Source of the DNA: Mesorhizobium tamadayense | GTDB taxonomy: Bacteria > Pseudomonadota > Alphaproteobacteria > Rhizobiales > Rhizobiaceae | Assembly (NCBI RefSeq): GCF_003863365.1 | Contig: NZ_RQXT01000004.1 | Coordinates: 162,527-226,526, forward strand | DNA: 64,000 nt | Reading direction: 5' to 3' | In this document: piece by piece, positions 10,201 to 16,722 of the stretch | Layout of the letters: each line of letters opens with the position of its first letter | How positions within the stretch are numbered: position 1 is the first letter of the stretch | The notes under the pieces: generated by a model | Seen by the model: the letters and a program-made list of their open reading frames with translations, nothing else | Told to the model about the DNA's origin: nothing | Databases searched by the model: none | Translations under genes and position numbers: made by a program

Positions 10201-10567
10201 ACGGGTTCTGCTTGAGGTAGTGGTAGACGGCCACCGAATTCTTGTCGCTGGAATCCAGGCCACGCAGCAATTCGGGTGACGGCGGAAGCAGTTCGAGCCG
10301 CACGAGGAAATTGTCGAAGCTCCATTTGGCGAGCCTGTCGATTTCCTGCACGTCGGGCTGGCTGCCGAGCGGGCTCGGCACCCACAACAGTGTGACCGTG
10401 TCACCGATTTTCGCCAGATGCTGCGCCAGCGCATAGGTCGCCGACCCTGGATCGGCGGTCACCGTCGAGCCGAACTCGACTTCGGAAACGACACACACCC
10501 TGCGGGGTTTGTGGCCTGACTGCCGCTTGGCCGCAGAGATCGCGCCTGTCTTCGAACCAACGTTCAA
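7259..10567 (-). CDS. Large fusion glycosyltransferase: GT4-like plus GT2 plus C-terminal modules
   Basis: An 1102-residue protein. Residues 20-400 form a GT-B (GT4-like) unit, beginning R-R-V-C-V-V-S-E-V and carrying H-S-G-G-M-I-V-R-R near 291. Residues 434-690 form a GT-A family 2 unit with P-L-V-S-I-I-T-A-H-Y-N, V-V-D-D-G-S-T-D at 469 and L-F-L-D-D-D-N-A at 522, the nucleotide-sugar and metal site. An extra beta-rich block (about 800-950) and a C-terminal block (about 960-1102, ending in W-R-K-L-L-L-V-W-D) follow; I do not recognise either. No membrane segment is evident. A shorter paralogue lies at 12207-14903. Likely builds a surface polysaccharide; donors unknown. Confidence 0.85.
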   Translation of the reverse strand: MNVGSKTGAISAAKRQSGHKPRRVCVVSEVEFGSTVTADPGSATYALAQHLAKIGDTVTLLWVPSPLGSQPDVQEIDRLAKWSFDNFLVRLELLPPSPELLRGLDSSDKNSVAVYHYLKQNPFDVVYFALEGGLAHFPTVAKRTGVFADPPILVVLAHEPLMWDLEANARAIERKEQMTVAHMERTSAETCDHLVVTGQSLLDWMTKAGWRVPASYHIATPLEPEEWRSNFAVDHDRPRERPAGEVVHFSGTETRSGLTLFCDALDRLTESGVTDVAVTIIGAFGHVLGEHSGGMIVRRARQWPFKLKLLPIRDEPEIFRYLRQSHALVAITHSAAQLPLDVVTCLDEEIPFIATDVGSIRGLLQPKSAETVMMQASPSAIAAKIASVLEGPSFGPAKPLHDREAREKVWSKLHVKLCRHPAKAAGPSRSRSRPPLVSIITAHYNRARLLPQAIASVRRQDYPNIELIVVDDGSTDPDAIRLLNEIEPEFEQRGWRIIRQKNGFLGKARNNGIRNAKGSLILFLDDDNALFPNAVSTLVAGMQKSGADICTTFAKWLNEPFVPPDTKSGYMLYFPVGGPPDIALITNPYGDANAMFRREVFDKIGYLNEERGFSASDWEFFLRADLAGLEIVTVPEPLYWYRSSPTGMNRNAEWLRNRRPIINVFRKHKFAHTDMFVQLGISSNTADHEKDLNLWNLELRVKDERYLRLSAASPNSADAMQLLAEIAAREGRADTAISLLAHAGRSDFTLGVVEMLNAATEETVPELHSSFYSERYLPVEVLRRAHVGSHPDADADLLSYVEQSPDQLFVQAAGSTVSMALLKGVCPAGTISASCWVYLDEALTGPAQFQIAIVDAENQTFEKLARLLEDDGGNGWADVSRPHEPREIATGLKSPVPGRRDLLLAVRCGGNRPDARVLGGFSSIQVRNVVSTGGKHPRLNAPQERQRMRRLTGEEMKRAALVTIYPSELPALLVAGDNGGIFLRPSAHGPVVASLNSTFPAFARSVVATVEIAHEEASPFEFAMALGRPEDSLTWKKDSPVGALAFSGWTRVSKPFELHDLKVSVREVDRKWLTIYLAIKLPRGSKPMPSNAFWRKLLLVWD

Positions 10568-10632
10568 TCAGTCCCCCTCGATCATCAGCCGCAGCGGGCA
10601 GTCTTGCCAACAGGTGGATAACACTTTGATAA

Positions 10633-11715
10633 TTGTCTAACCGGGATAATCATCGCAAGACTGCCCAGGCTCCTCGCGCAAACCGGATTGATGACGTTCA
10701 AATGCTTGTCCATCGATCTCCAAAACACCTTGAACGGCTGGACGATCGGCCGATCGACGTGAGCAAGGACGAGATCCTGTGCTTTGTCGCGCTGCGCAAC
10801 GAGGCGACGTTGCTGCCGCATCTTCTCGAGCACTATCGCGGGCTCGGGGTCGACCGGTTCTTCTTTCTTGACAACGGCTCGACGGACGGGACGAGAGAGC
10901 TGATCCTGGAGCAGCCGGACAGCCATTGCTTCCATACCGAAGGGTCGCATTTCGCCGAGAACATCACCCCGCCGCGATGGATCAACACGTTGATGCGCGT
11001 GTTCGGTTCCGGCCACTGGTGCCTGTCCGTCGATGCCGACGAACTTCTCGTCTATCCCGATTTCGAGCGCGTGAACCTGCGCCGGCTTTTCGGTTATTTC
11101 GATTCGACCGGCGCCGAAGCGGTGATCGGATCCATGATCGACATGTATGCCGACGGCCCGTTGGCAGAATGCAGCTACGACGGCAGGATCCCACTCGTCG
11201 ATGCTTCCCCCTATTTCGACCCGGAGCCGGGATGGTTGCGCGCGCGGGACGGCCTTTATCCTCCCGAGCAGATGTTCGGCGGGGTGCGGGAGCGCGCCTT
11301 CTGGCATGGCCGCTTCAAGCAGACCTTTCCGCCGTGCCTGACCAAGGTGCCGATCGTGCGGTGGAGCAGGGGCACACACTACCATGCGGCGCAGCACACT
11401 CTCAGCAAGGTGCGGTTCAGCGAGCTCCGCGTCGCTCTGTTGCACTTCAAATTTGTCTGGGGCTTCCAGCAGAAATCGGCGTCCTCTTTGGGCGAGAACG
11501 CGCAGCTCAAGGAAAAGACGCTCGAGGAGCGCGCCGCCTATGTGGAGGCCCTGGAGCGCAATCCGAAATTGTCGCTGCGCAATGATCGGTCTGTCCGCTA
11601 CCGTGGCGAGAGCGGGCAACTCGTGGAACTCGGCTGGATGAAATCCTCGCACCGCTACGCCCAATACGTCGCAAAAACGGCTAAGCCGCGGTTACACGAA
11701 ACCGCGGCCACCTGA
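10633..11715 (+). CDS. Family 2-type glycosyltransferase (Glyco_tranf_2_4-like)
   Basis: A 360-residue protein if translated from TTG 10633; ATG 10702 (23 codons later) is an alternative start. The domain begins E-I-L-C-F-V-A-L-R-N-E-A-T-L-L-P-H-L-L-E-H-Y near residue 48, followed by F-F-L-D-N-G-S-T-D-G-T and C-L-S-V-D-A-D-E-L-L-V-Y, whose D-x-D binds metal and sugar nucleotide. This form, with the motif R-N-E and a later H-Y-H, is typical of bacterial glycosyltransferases of surface polysaccharide loci. It lies on the opposite strand between two fusion glycosyltransferases. A 9-bp perfect hairpin (11685-11708) overlaps the 3' end of the gene and may help end transcription. Confidence 0.8.
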   Translation: MSNRDNHRKTAQAPRANRIDDVQMLVHRSPKHLERLDDRPIDVSKDEILCFVALRNEATLLPHLLEHYRGLGVDRFFFLDNGSTDGTRELILEQPDSHCFHTEGSHFAENITPPRWINTLMRVFGSGHWCLSVDADELLVYPDFERVNLRRLFGYFDSTGAEAVIGSMIDMYADGPLAECSYDGRIPLVDASPYFDPEPGWLRARDGLYPPEQMFGGVRERAFWHGRFKQTFPPCLTKVPIVRWSRGTHYHAAQHTLSKVRFSELRVALLHFKFVWGFQQKSASSLGENAQLKEKTLEERAAYVEALERNPKLSLRNDRSVRYRGESGQLVELGWMKSSHRYAQYVAKTAKPRLHETAAT

Positions 11716-11751
11716 TCTGACGATTTACTGTGCCGGAAGGTGCGGCCGGCG

Positions 11752-12042
11752 TTATCCGCCGTAGCGACCGCCGCCATCTCCACCAGGGCCGTCGCCGCCG
11801 TCCGCCGCAAACTGCGACAGGCTGTTGAGGGCCAGCGCTTTGCAAGCCGTCGGCGCATTCGGATATCGGTGCAGATAATCCTCGAGCGCCTCGATTGTGC
11901 CGATCTTGAGAGCCTGCTCGCAGGCGAGCTCTGCTTCCTTGACCGGAGCAACCTCAATCTGCGCCTGAGCCACGTTGGAAAACGCGACACTCAACCCAAG
12001 CAGGCTAAGCCCACCCAAAAGTAGCGATTGGACCTTACGCAT
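11752..12042 (-). CDS. Small secreted protein with Gly-rich tail
   Basis: ATG 12042 is preceded by a GGGGGT ribosome site; an ATG 24 bases upstream is less likely. The 96-residue product has a signal peptide (MRKVQSLLLGGLSLLGLSVA, cleavage after A-Q-A). A 50-residue helical part with two cysteines (E-L-A-C-E-Q-A-L and A-P-T-A-C-K-A-L) contains a T-I-E-A-L-E-D-Y-L-H-R-Y-P pattern typical of tetratricopeptide-like segments. The tail is almost pure Gly/Asp/Arg/Tyr (G-G-D-G-P-G-G-D-G-G-G). Related short proteins occur widely in rhizobia without assigned function. Its place among glycosyltransferase genes may be incidental. Confidence 0.6.
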   Translation of the reverse strand: MRKVQSLLLGGLSLLGLSVAFSNVAQAQIEVAPVKEAELACEQALKIGTIEALEDYLHRYPNAPTACKALALNSLSQFAADGGDGPGGDGGGRYGG

Positions 12043-12206
12043 AACAAACCCCCGTCCTCTATACACCCCATAGCTTCTTGATAATATTAGTTTGTTAGCA
12101 ATTTGTCAACCATAACGGCATAACGCTCTATGACGCCGAGAGGCTTGTTGGGAGCCCGCCGCGGTTAACCTAAACCACGGCCGCGTCCGCCCGTTGGGGG
12201 CCGCGC

Positions 12207-14903
12207 TTAGTCGCTGAAAAGCATCAGTTTTCTGAAGAAGGCATTGGTCGGAAAACCATTGGGCATTCCGGCGAAGCGAACCGCGACAACGATCGAAAGC
12301 GGCATCTTGCGGCGCGCGCGCAGCGCCACCGTCAAGGTGTGGCGCGCGAACTTGTCCCGCACGGTCGTCCAGCCCGAAAAGACGATCGTCTGCGCCGCGG
12401 TATCGCGCTGCCAGTCTATGATCTGGTCGGGGCGGGCGAGAGCCAGGCCGAAGTCGATTGCCGGCGCGTCGGCATGCGCGACTTCGACTGTTGCCTCCAG
12501 CCTGCGGAAGAACGGCGGAAATTGATGATCGAGCGATGCGGCGACTGAGCCTTCCGCATGCGGGCGCAGGAATATCCCCCCGCCATCTCGCGCCACGAGA
12601 AGCAGCGGAAGATCCGAGACGCGCGATGTGAGCAGCCTGGCGCTCTTTAGCGCTTGATAGGCGAGACTGCGCGAACCGCCGGCCCATTCAACCTCTTCGG
12701 CGGCATCTTCACCTGTTTTGGCGGGGGCCCGTTCAAGCAAGATCGCCGCTGTATCGGGGCGACCGGTCGAGGAGGCGATAGCAGCAAGTCTCTCGACGGC
12801 TGCATCGCTGTTCGGTTCGAGATCGCAGAGCTCGAGATACTTTCGGTAGGCGGGAATGTATCTCAGGTTCTCGCGTGCGCTGTCGATTTCGGACCGCGCC
12901 GTGTTCTGGGCGATGGCCAATTGATAGAGCGAGCGAGCATCGTCGAACCGGTGCGACCCGAACGTCTCGATGACCGGGCGGCGGTTGTCGTACCAGTTCG
13001 AGGTGCGGAACATTCCGTCCGGTTTCGAGCGGTACCAGTAAAGCGGCTTTGGAATTGGCCTGATCTTCAGCCCGGCAAGCGAAGCTCGCGCAAAGAATTC
13101 CCAGTCGTGCATCGCATAACCAGGCTCTTCGGTCAGAAACCCGATCTGGGAGAAGACCCCCCGGCGCATCATCGCATTGGCGTCGCCGTAGACATTGTGG
13201 ATCAGGCCAAGTGCGTCGGGACCGCCGAGCGGCAGATACTGGATCAGCCCGTCGGCCCGGTCCGCGGGAACGAAATCCTCATAGAAGATCAGTTGGAACG
13301 CGGTGCAGATGTCGGCACCCGATGCCGCCATGGCGCGGACGAAATGGTCGACGGCCTCCGGAAAAAGCGCGTTGTCGTCATCCACGAACAGGATGAGTTC
13401 GCCGCGCGCGGCGCGCACGCCTGCATTTCGCGCGGCGCCAAGATGCTTGTGTGGCCGGCGCAAGATGCGCCAGCCGCGCTGGCGGAACGTCGGCGCCAGC
13501 GCATCCAGCAATCGCCTTGCTTCATCCTGGTCGCTGCCGTCATCGACCAACACCAGCTCGAGCCTGTCGTAGGTTTGCGCCTCGATCGCCGCGATCGCCT
13601 GTTTCAGAAAGAGCGGCCGATTGCGATGGGCCATGACGATCGACACCAGCGGCGATGTCGGGGCCTGCCGGCGTTTTTTCCGCGCCGGCGGCGACGCATC
13701 GCGCGTGTCCAGCCAGGCCTGCCGGCACCGGCCAAGCATGTCGATCCGTCGCGGCCGTGGCGGCTCGTCGAGAGCGGCAAGGACCGACCGGGCCAACTGG
13801 CCGGCTTCGGGCTCGGCCAATTGAGGTTGCCTCGTCTCTGCGTCCCATGTCTCGGCATTGGCGCCGACATTGGTAGCCAGGAATGGCAGCCCTGCGGCGA
13901 TGCATGCGGCGACGGCGGCGCCGGTCGACGCGGCGAGCGAGGGTATGACCGCCAGGGCGCCGTGGCGCTCGACATAGTCGAGCTTTGCATTGAGATCCGC
14001 GGCGGGCAAAAGCTTGAGCTTGAACGGCCATTTCTCGGCGCGGCGCACAAGCAGTCCGCCGCTGTGCTCGCCCATGATCTTTCCGAACGGAGCGAATGCC
14101 GTAACGGTCAGTCCTGCGGGCGCCGACGGCGCGAGCAGGTCCAGCGCATCGCAAAGCAGCGTCAGGCCATCGCGAAACCGCGCTCCGGAGAAGACGGCGA
14201 GTTCCCGAGCGTTCTCGCGTCTGGGCGCCGGCTGCGCGCCGGCCCGGCCGATGCCGGCTGACAGCGGCAACATCGGCATCACTGCCGCCTTGCGGACCTT
14301 CCAGCCTTTCGACAGCATCCACCTGCGCAGCGTGGCGGAGGCACAGATCGTCCTGTCGGCCATCTCGGCGCAATATCTTTCCATATAGGCGATGGCGATC
14401 GCCTCGATGCTTTCCATCAAGGCCTTGTCGGCTTCGTGCACCCACTCTTCCGGGGCGTGGGCGAAGACAATGATCGGCGGAGGTGCAAAGGCCGCGGTTT
14501 CGGCCGCCAGCAGCGTGTAATAAGCCAATCCGCCCTCGAGGGGCGCATAGACCAGATCGTGATTGGACCGTTCGAGATAATGCAGCAGCGCCGCGGAGCG
14601 GCTCTCGGGCGTCGTCAGCGAGGGAAGCAGCTGATCGGACCTGTCGAGAACCTCCAGCTTGACCGAGGCGGCCTCGAACTCAGCCCGATGCGCCGCCGCC
14701 TCGTCCGTGGATGGCGCGTCCCGGCCGGCGACCCACAACAGGGTCACGTCGTCTCCGTTTTCGGCGAAGAGCCTGGCAAGCTCGCCGGGCGCCGTGGTGT
14801 CGTCGATGTCGGCGTCGCGCCGGATAGCTTGCGTCACCACGCAGATGCGGCGACGCCCGCCATCCGGTCCCAACGGCTTGTTCAGCTTGCTCTCGACCGC
14901 CAT
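12207..14903 (-). CDS. Fusion glycosyltransferase (GT4-like plus GT2), paralogue of 7259-10567
   Basis: An 898-residue protein with the same order as its neighbour. The GT-B unit covers residues 17-395, with R-I-C-V-V-T-Q-A-I at the front and H-S-G-G-L-L-V-R-R near 280. The GT2 unit covers 418-670, with S-P-L-V-S-I-V-M-A-H-R-N, V-D-D-G-S near 453 and F-V-D-D-D-N-A near 506. A C-terminal block ends N-A-F-F-R-K-L-M-L-F-S-D, matching N-A-F-W-R-K-L-L-L-V-W-D of the paralogue. It lacks the roughly 150-residue beta-rich insert of the larger protein. The shared unusual architecture points to duplication followed by divergence, with each copy probably adding different sugars to one glycan. Confidence 0.85.
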   Translation of the reverse strand: MAVESKLNKPLGPDGGRRRICVVTQAIRRDADIDDTTAPGELARLFAENGDDVTLLWVAGRDAPSTDEAAAHRAEFEAASVKLEVLDRSDQLLPSLTTPESRSAALLHYLERSNHDLVYAPLEGGLAYYTLLAAETAAFAPPPIIVFAHAPEEWVHEADKALMESIEAIAIAYMERYCAEMADRTICASATLRRWMLSKGWKVRKAAVMPMLPLSAGIGRAGAQPAPRRENARELAVFSGARFRDGLTLLCDALDLLAPSAPAGLTVTAFAPFGKIMGEHSGGLLVRRAEKWPFKLKLLPAADLNAKLDYVERHGALAVIPSLAASTGAAVAACIAAGLPFLATNVGANAETWDAETRQPQLAEPEAGQLARSVLAALDEPPRPRRIDMLGRCRQAWLDTRDASPPARKKRRQAPTSPLVSIVMAHRNRPLFLKQAIAAIEAQTYDRLELVLVDDGSDQDEARRLLDALAPTFRQRGWRILRRPHKHLGAARNAGVRAARGELILFVDDDNALFPEAVDHFVRAMAASGADICTAFQLIFYEDFVPADRADGLIQYLPLGGPDALGLIHNVYGDANAMMRRGVFSQIGFLTEEPGYAMHDWEFFARASLAGLKIRPIPKPLYWYRSKPDGMFRTSNWYDNRRPVIETFGSHRFDDARSLYQLAIAQNTARSEIDSARENLRYIPAYRKYLELCDLEPNSDAAVERLAAIASSTGRPDTAAILLERAPAKTGEDAAEEVEWAGGSRSLAYQALKSARLLTSRVSDLPLLLVARDGGGIFLRPHAEGSVAASLDHQFPPFFRRLEATVEVAHADAPAIDFGLALARPDQIIDWQRDTAAQTIVFSGWTTVRDKFARHTLTVALRARRKMPLSIVVAVRFAGMPNGFPTNAFFRKLMLFSD

Positions 14904-15134
14904 TGCAGCTTCCCTTAACCCAACTCCGCTAACAATTTTTTGCGCGCTCCCTGCCTTCTCGCCGCGCCGGATTTACTTTTCAGTGATCATCCTTCTGCGC
15001 CATTGGTAAACCAAGGCAATCAAGCAGTTCCTAAAAAGGCTGTGCAATCAACCGACTGTTACAAGTTTATCGACGCGGCATAACCAATCTTTACGCCTCC
15101 CGGCTAATCGTTCACGGCATATCAGGAGGCGCAA

Positions 15135-15650
15135 ATGAAAACGACGGTGAAGTTTATCGCTGCGCTCGGTTTGATGGGCGCGATGGTTTCGGCGGGCTCG
15201 GCAGGGGAGTTGCTGCGTCCGCGCGTCAATCTCGGCACCGCCAACGTCAAGACGATCAGCGGCGATCGCGGCGGCTATGTGATCGACTATGCCATCCGTG
15301 CCTTGAAGCTGCAGCGCAGTGGCGGTTTCGTGCGGTTCAATGGCGCGTGCGACTCGGCCTGCACGCTCTATCTGTCGATGCCCAGGAGCAAGATGTGCGT
15401 CACGCGCAACGCATCGTTCGGCTTCCATTTGCCCTATGGCGCCGGAGCGCGCGGCAATCAGGTCGCCGCGAACTTCATGATGAAGAACTATCCCGGCTGG
15501 GTCCGCGGATGGATCGCCAAGCGCGGTGGGCTGAAGAACTCCATAGCGACCATGACATACGCGGATGCGAGCCGCTTCCTCCCGACTTGTCCGTCCGCGC
15601 AGCGTTTGACCATTGCGAGCCTGAGCCCGACGCGCCTGCGCGGCGGCTGA
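15135..15650 (+). CDS. Secreted hypothetical protein, ClpP/crotonase-like periplasmic type
   Basis: A 171-residue protein from ATG 15135 with AGGAGG-like spacing upstream. The signal peptide is MKTTVKFIAALGLMGAMVSA. The central pattern G-G-F-V-R-F-N-G-A-C-D-S-A-C-T-L-Y-L resembles the region around the nucleophile of periplasmic ClpP-fold proteins (COG3904 type), in which a conserved G-x-C-x-S-A-C is common; whether it is catalytic cannot be judged. A later Y-P-G-W-V-R-G-W-I precedes the C-terminus. Many rhizobia carry several copies of such genes. It starts a plus-strand run with the sulfotransferase and the MdoB-like gene, though 140 bp separate it from the next gene. Confidence 0.6.
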   Translation: MKTTVKFIAALGLMGAMVSAGSAGELLRPRVNLGTANVKTISGDRGGYVIDYAIRALKLQRSGGFVRFNGACDSACTLYLSMPRSKMCVTRNASFGFHLPYGAGARGNQVAANFMMKNYPGWVRGWIAKRGGLKNSIATMTYADASRFLPTCPSAQRLTIASLSPTRLRGG

Positions 15651-15790
15651 TACTCGAAGCTGGTGCTCTGGTAGCGATGACGGCGGGTGCCATGCGCCCG
15701 CCGTCATCGATTCACACGGCCGCTCGCATTTGAACCAAAAGCTCATTTGTGTATCTTCGGGCGTGTCTTCATCCTGTTGGGCGTGGGCGA

Positions 15791-16531
15791 ATGCAGTCTT
15801 GCCAAAAGTTCGTGCTGATCGCTTCGCCAAGAACCGGCTCTCAAGCGCTCAATCGCCATCTCAACCAGTATGACGGGATGGTCATGCACGGCGAAGTTTT
15901 CAATCCGAACTTTGTCGGTTTGCGCCCTGACTACCACGAGAAGATCGATCTGCCGCGCGAGCGGGTCGATCTGCGAGATGCCGAGCCGGAGCGGTTCATC
16001 GCGCGGATTTTCGACGATCCGTCGGCCCGCTTTGTCGGATTTCACATATTTCCCGACCAGACGCGCCCGGCCATGCTGCCCGTGCTGGAAGACGAAAGCG
16101 TCAAGAAGCTTTGGCTCGTCAGGAACCCGATCGCGTCCTTCGTCTCGCTGCTCGAAGCGGAAGCATCCGGAATATGGATGGTCCACGCCGCCGATCCGGC
16201 CCCAGCCGACAGCCCCAGGAAGAAGGTGTATTTCGACATAGACCGGTTCAACGGGTTTCTGCGCGAGCTCAACCTGTTTCGCGCAAAGATCAGATCCGTG
16301 CTGTTCGAGACCCGGCAGCCGTATTTCCCGATCCACTACAGCGACATCGCCGATCCGCTGGTTGGCAATGCGATCATTGCCTATCTCGGCGGCTCCCAGC
16401 GCCTGGACCATTTCCGGACCGAGATCCTGAAACCGCCGCAGCGGCCCTTCGTCGACCGCATCGAGAATTACTGGGAATTCGTGACCTATTTCAGGGCCGC
16501 CTCGACGGACGACCTGTATGCGTTCGGCTGA
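15791..16531 (+). CDS. Sulfotransferase (Stf0/NodH-like)
   Basis: ATG 15791 is chosen over GTG 15749 because the domain begins at once: F-V-L-I-A-S-P-R-T-G-S-Q-A-L near residue 7 is the 5'-phosphosulfate-binding loop of PAPS-dependent sulfotransferases. L-W-L-V-R-N-P-I-A-S-F-V-S-L near residue 117 is the 3'-phosphate motif with the R...S pair. At 246 residues it has the length of the NodH/Stf0 group, which sulfates Nod factors, lipopolysaccharide or trehalose lipids. No nod genes are in the window, and the neighbours are glycosyltransferases, so a surface polysaccharide or lipid is the likelier acceptor. PAPS synthesis genes are not in the window. Confidence 0.75.
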   Translation: MQSCQKFVLIASPRTGSQALNRHLNQYDGMVMHGEVFNPNFVGLRPDYHEKIDLPRERVDLRDAEPERFIARIFDDPSARFVGFHIFPDQTRPAMLPVLEDESVKKLWLVRNPIASFVSLLEAEASGIWMVHAADPAPADSPRKKVYFDIDRFNGFLRELNLFRAKIRSVLFETRQPYFPIHYSDIADPLVGNAIIAYLGGSQRLDHFRTEILKPPQRPFVDRIENYWEFVTYFRAASTDDLYAFG

Positions 16532-16580
16532 CGTTTCACCCGCCGCCAATCGGCAAACCCATTGTCGTTCAATAGGTTCG

Positions 16581-16610
16581 GTTAACCAGTTCTGAAGAGA
16601 CATGGTTAAC
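16581..16610. promoter_or_regulatory. GTTAACCA / TGGTTAAC inverted repeat
   Basis: GTTAACCA (16581-16588) and TGGTTAAC (16603-16610) form a perfect 8-bp inverted repeat with a 14-bp centre, in the gap between the sulfotransferase stop and the MdoB-like gene. The two-fold symmetry and AT-rich arms suit a dimeric regulator; no terminator T-run follows the right arm directly. Function is inferred only from symmetry. Confidence 0.35.
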
Positions 16611-16722
16611 GCACATTTGATTTTGTTGACTCTTTTTTAGCCCAGGCTGATTCTGCGGCGGGGGTTTGAAAGCTGTCGGCTGTGGTTTCCGGCCGGAGCG
16701 CAAGCTGGCGGCGGGCAATTGC

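Noticed and set aside
15791..16531. Assignment of the sulfotransferase as NodH of a nodulation cluster
   Set aside because: No nodABC, nod box or other symbiosis gene is in the window; only the family assignment is kept.
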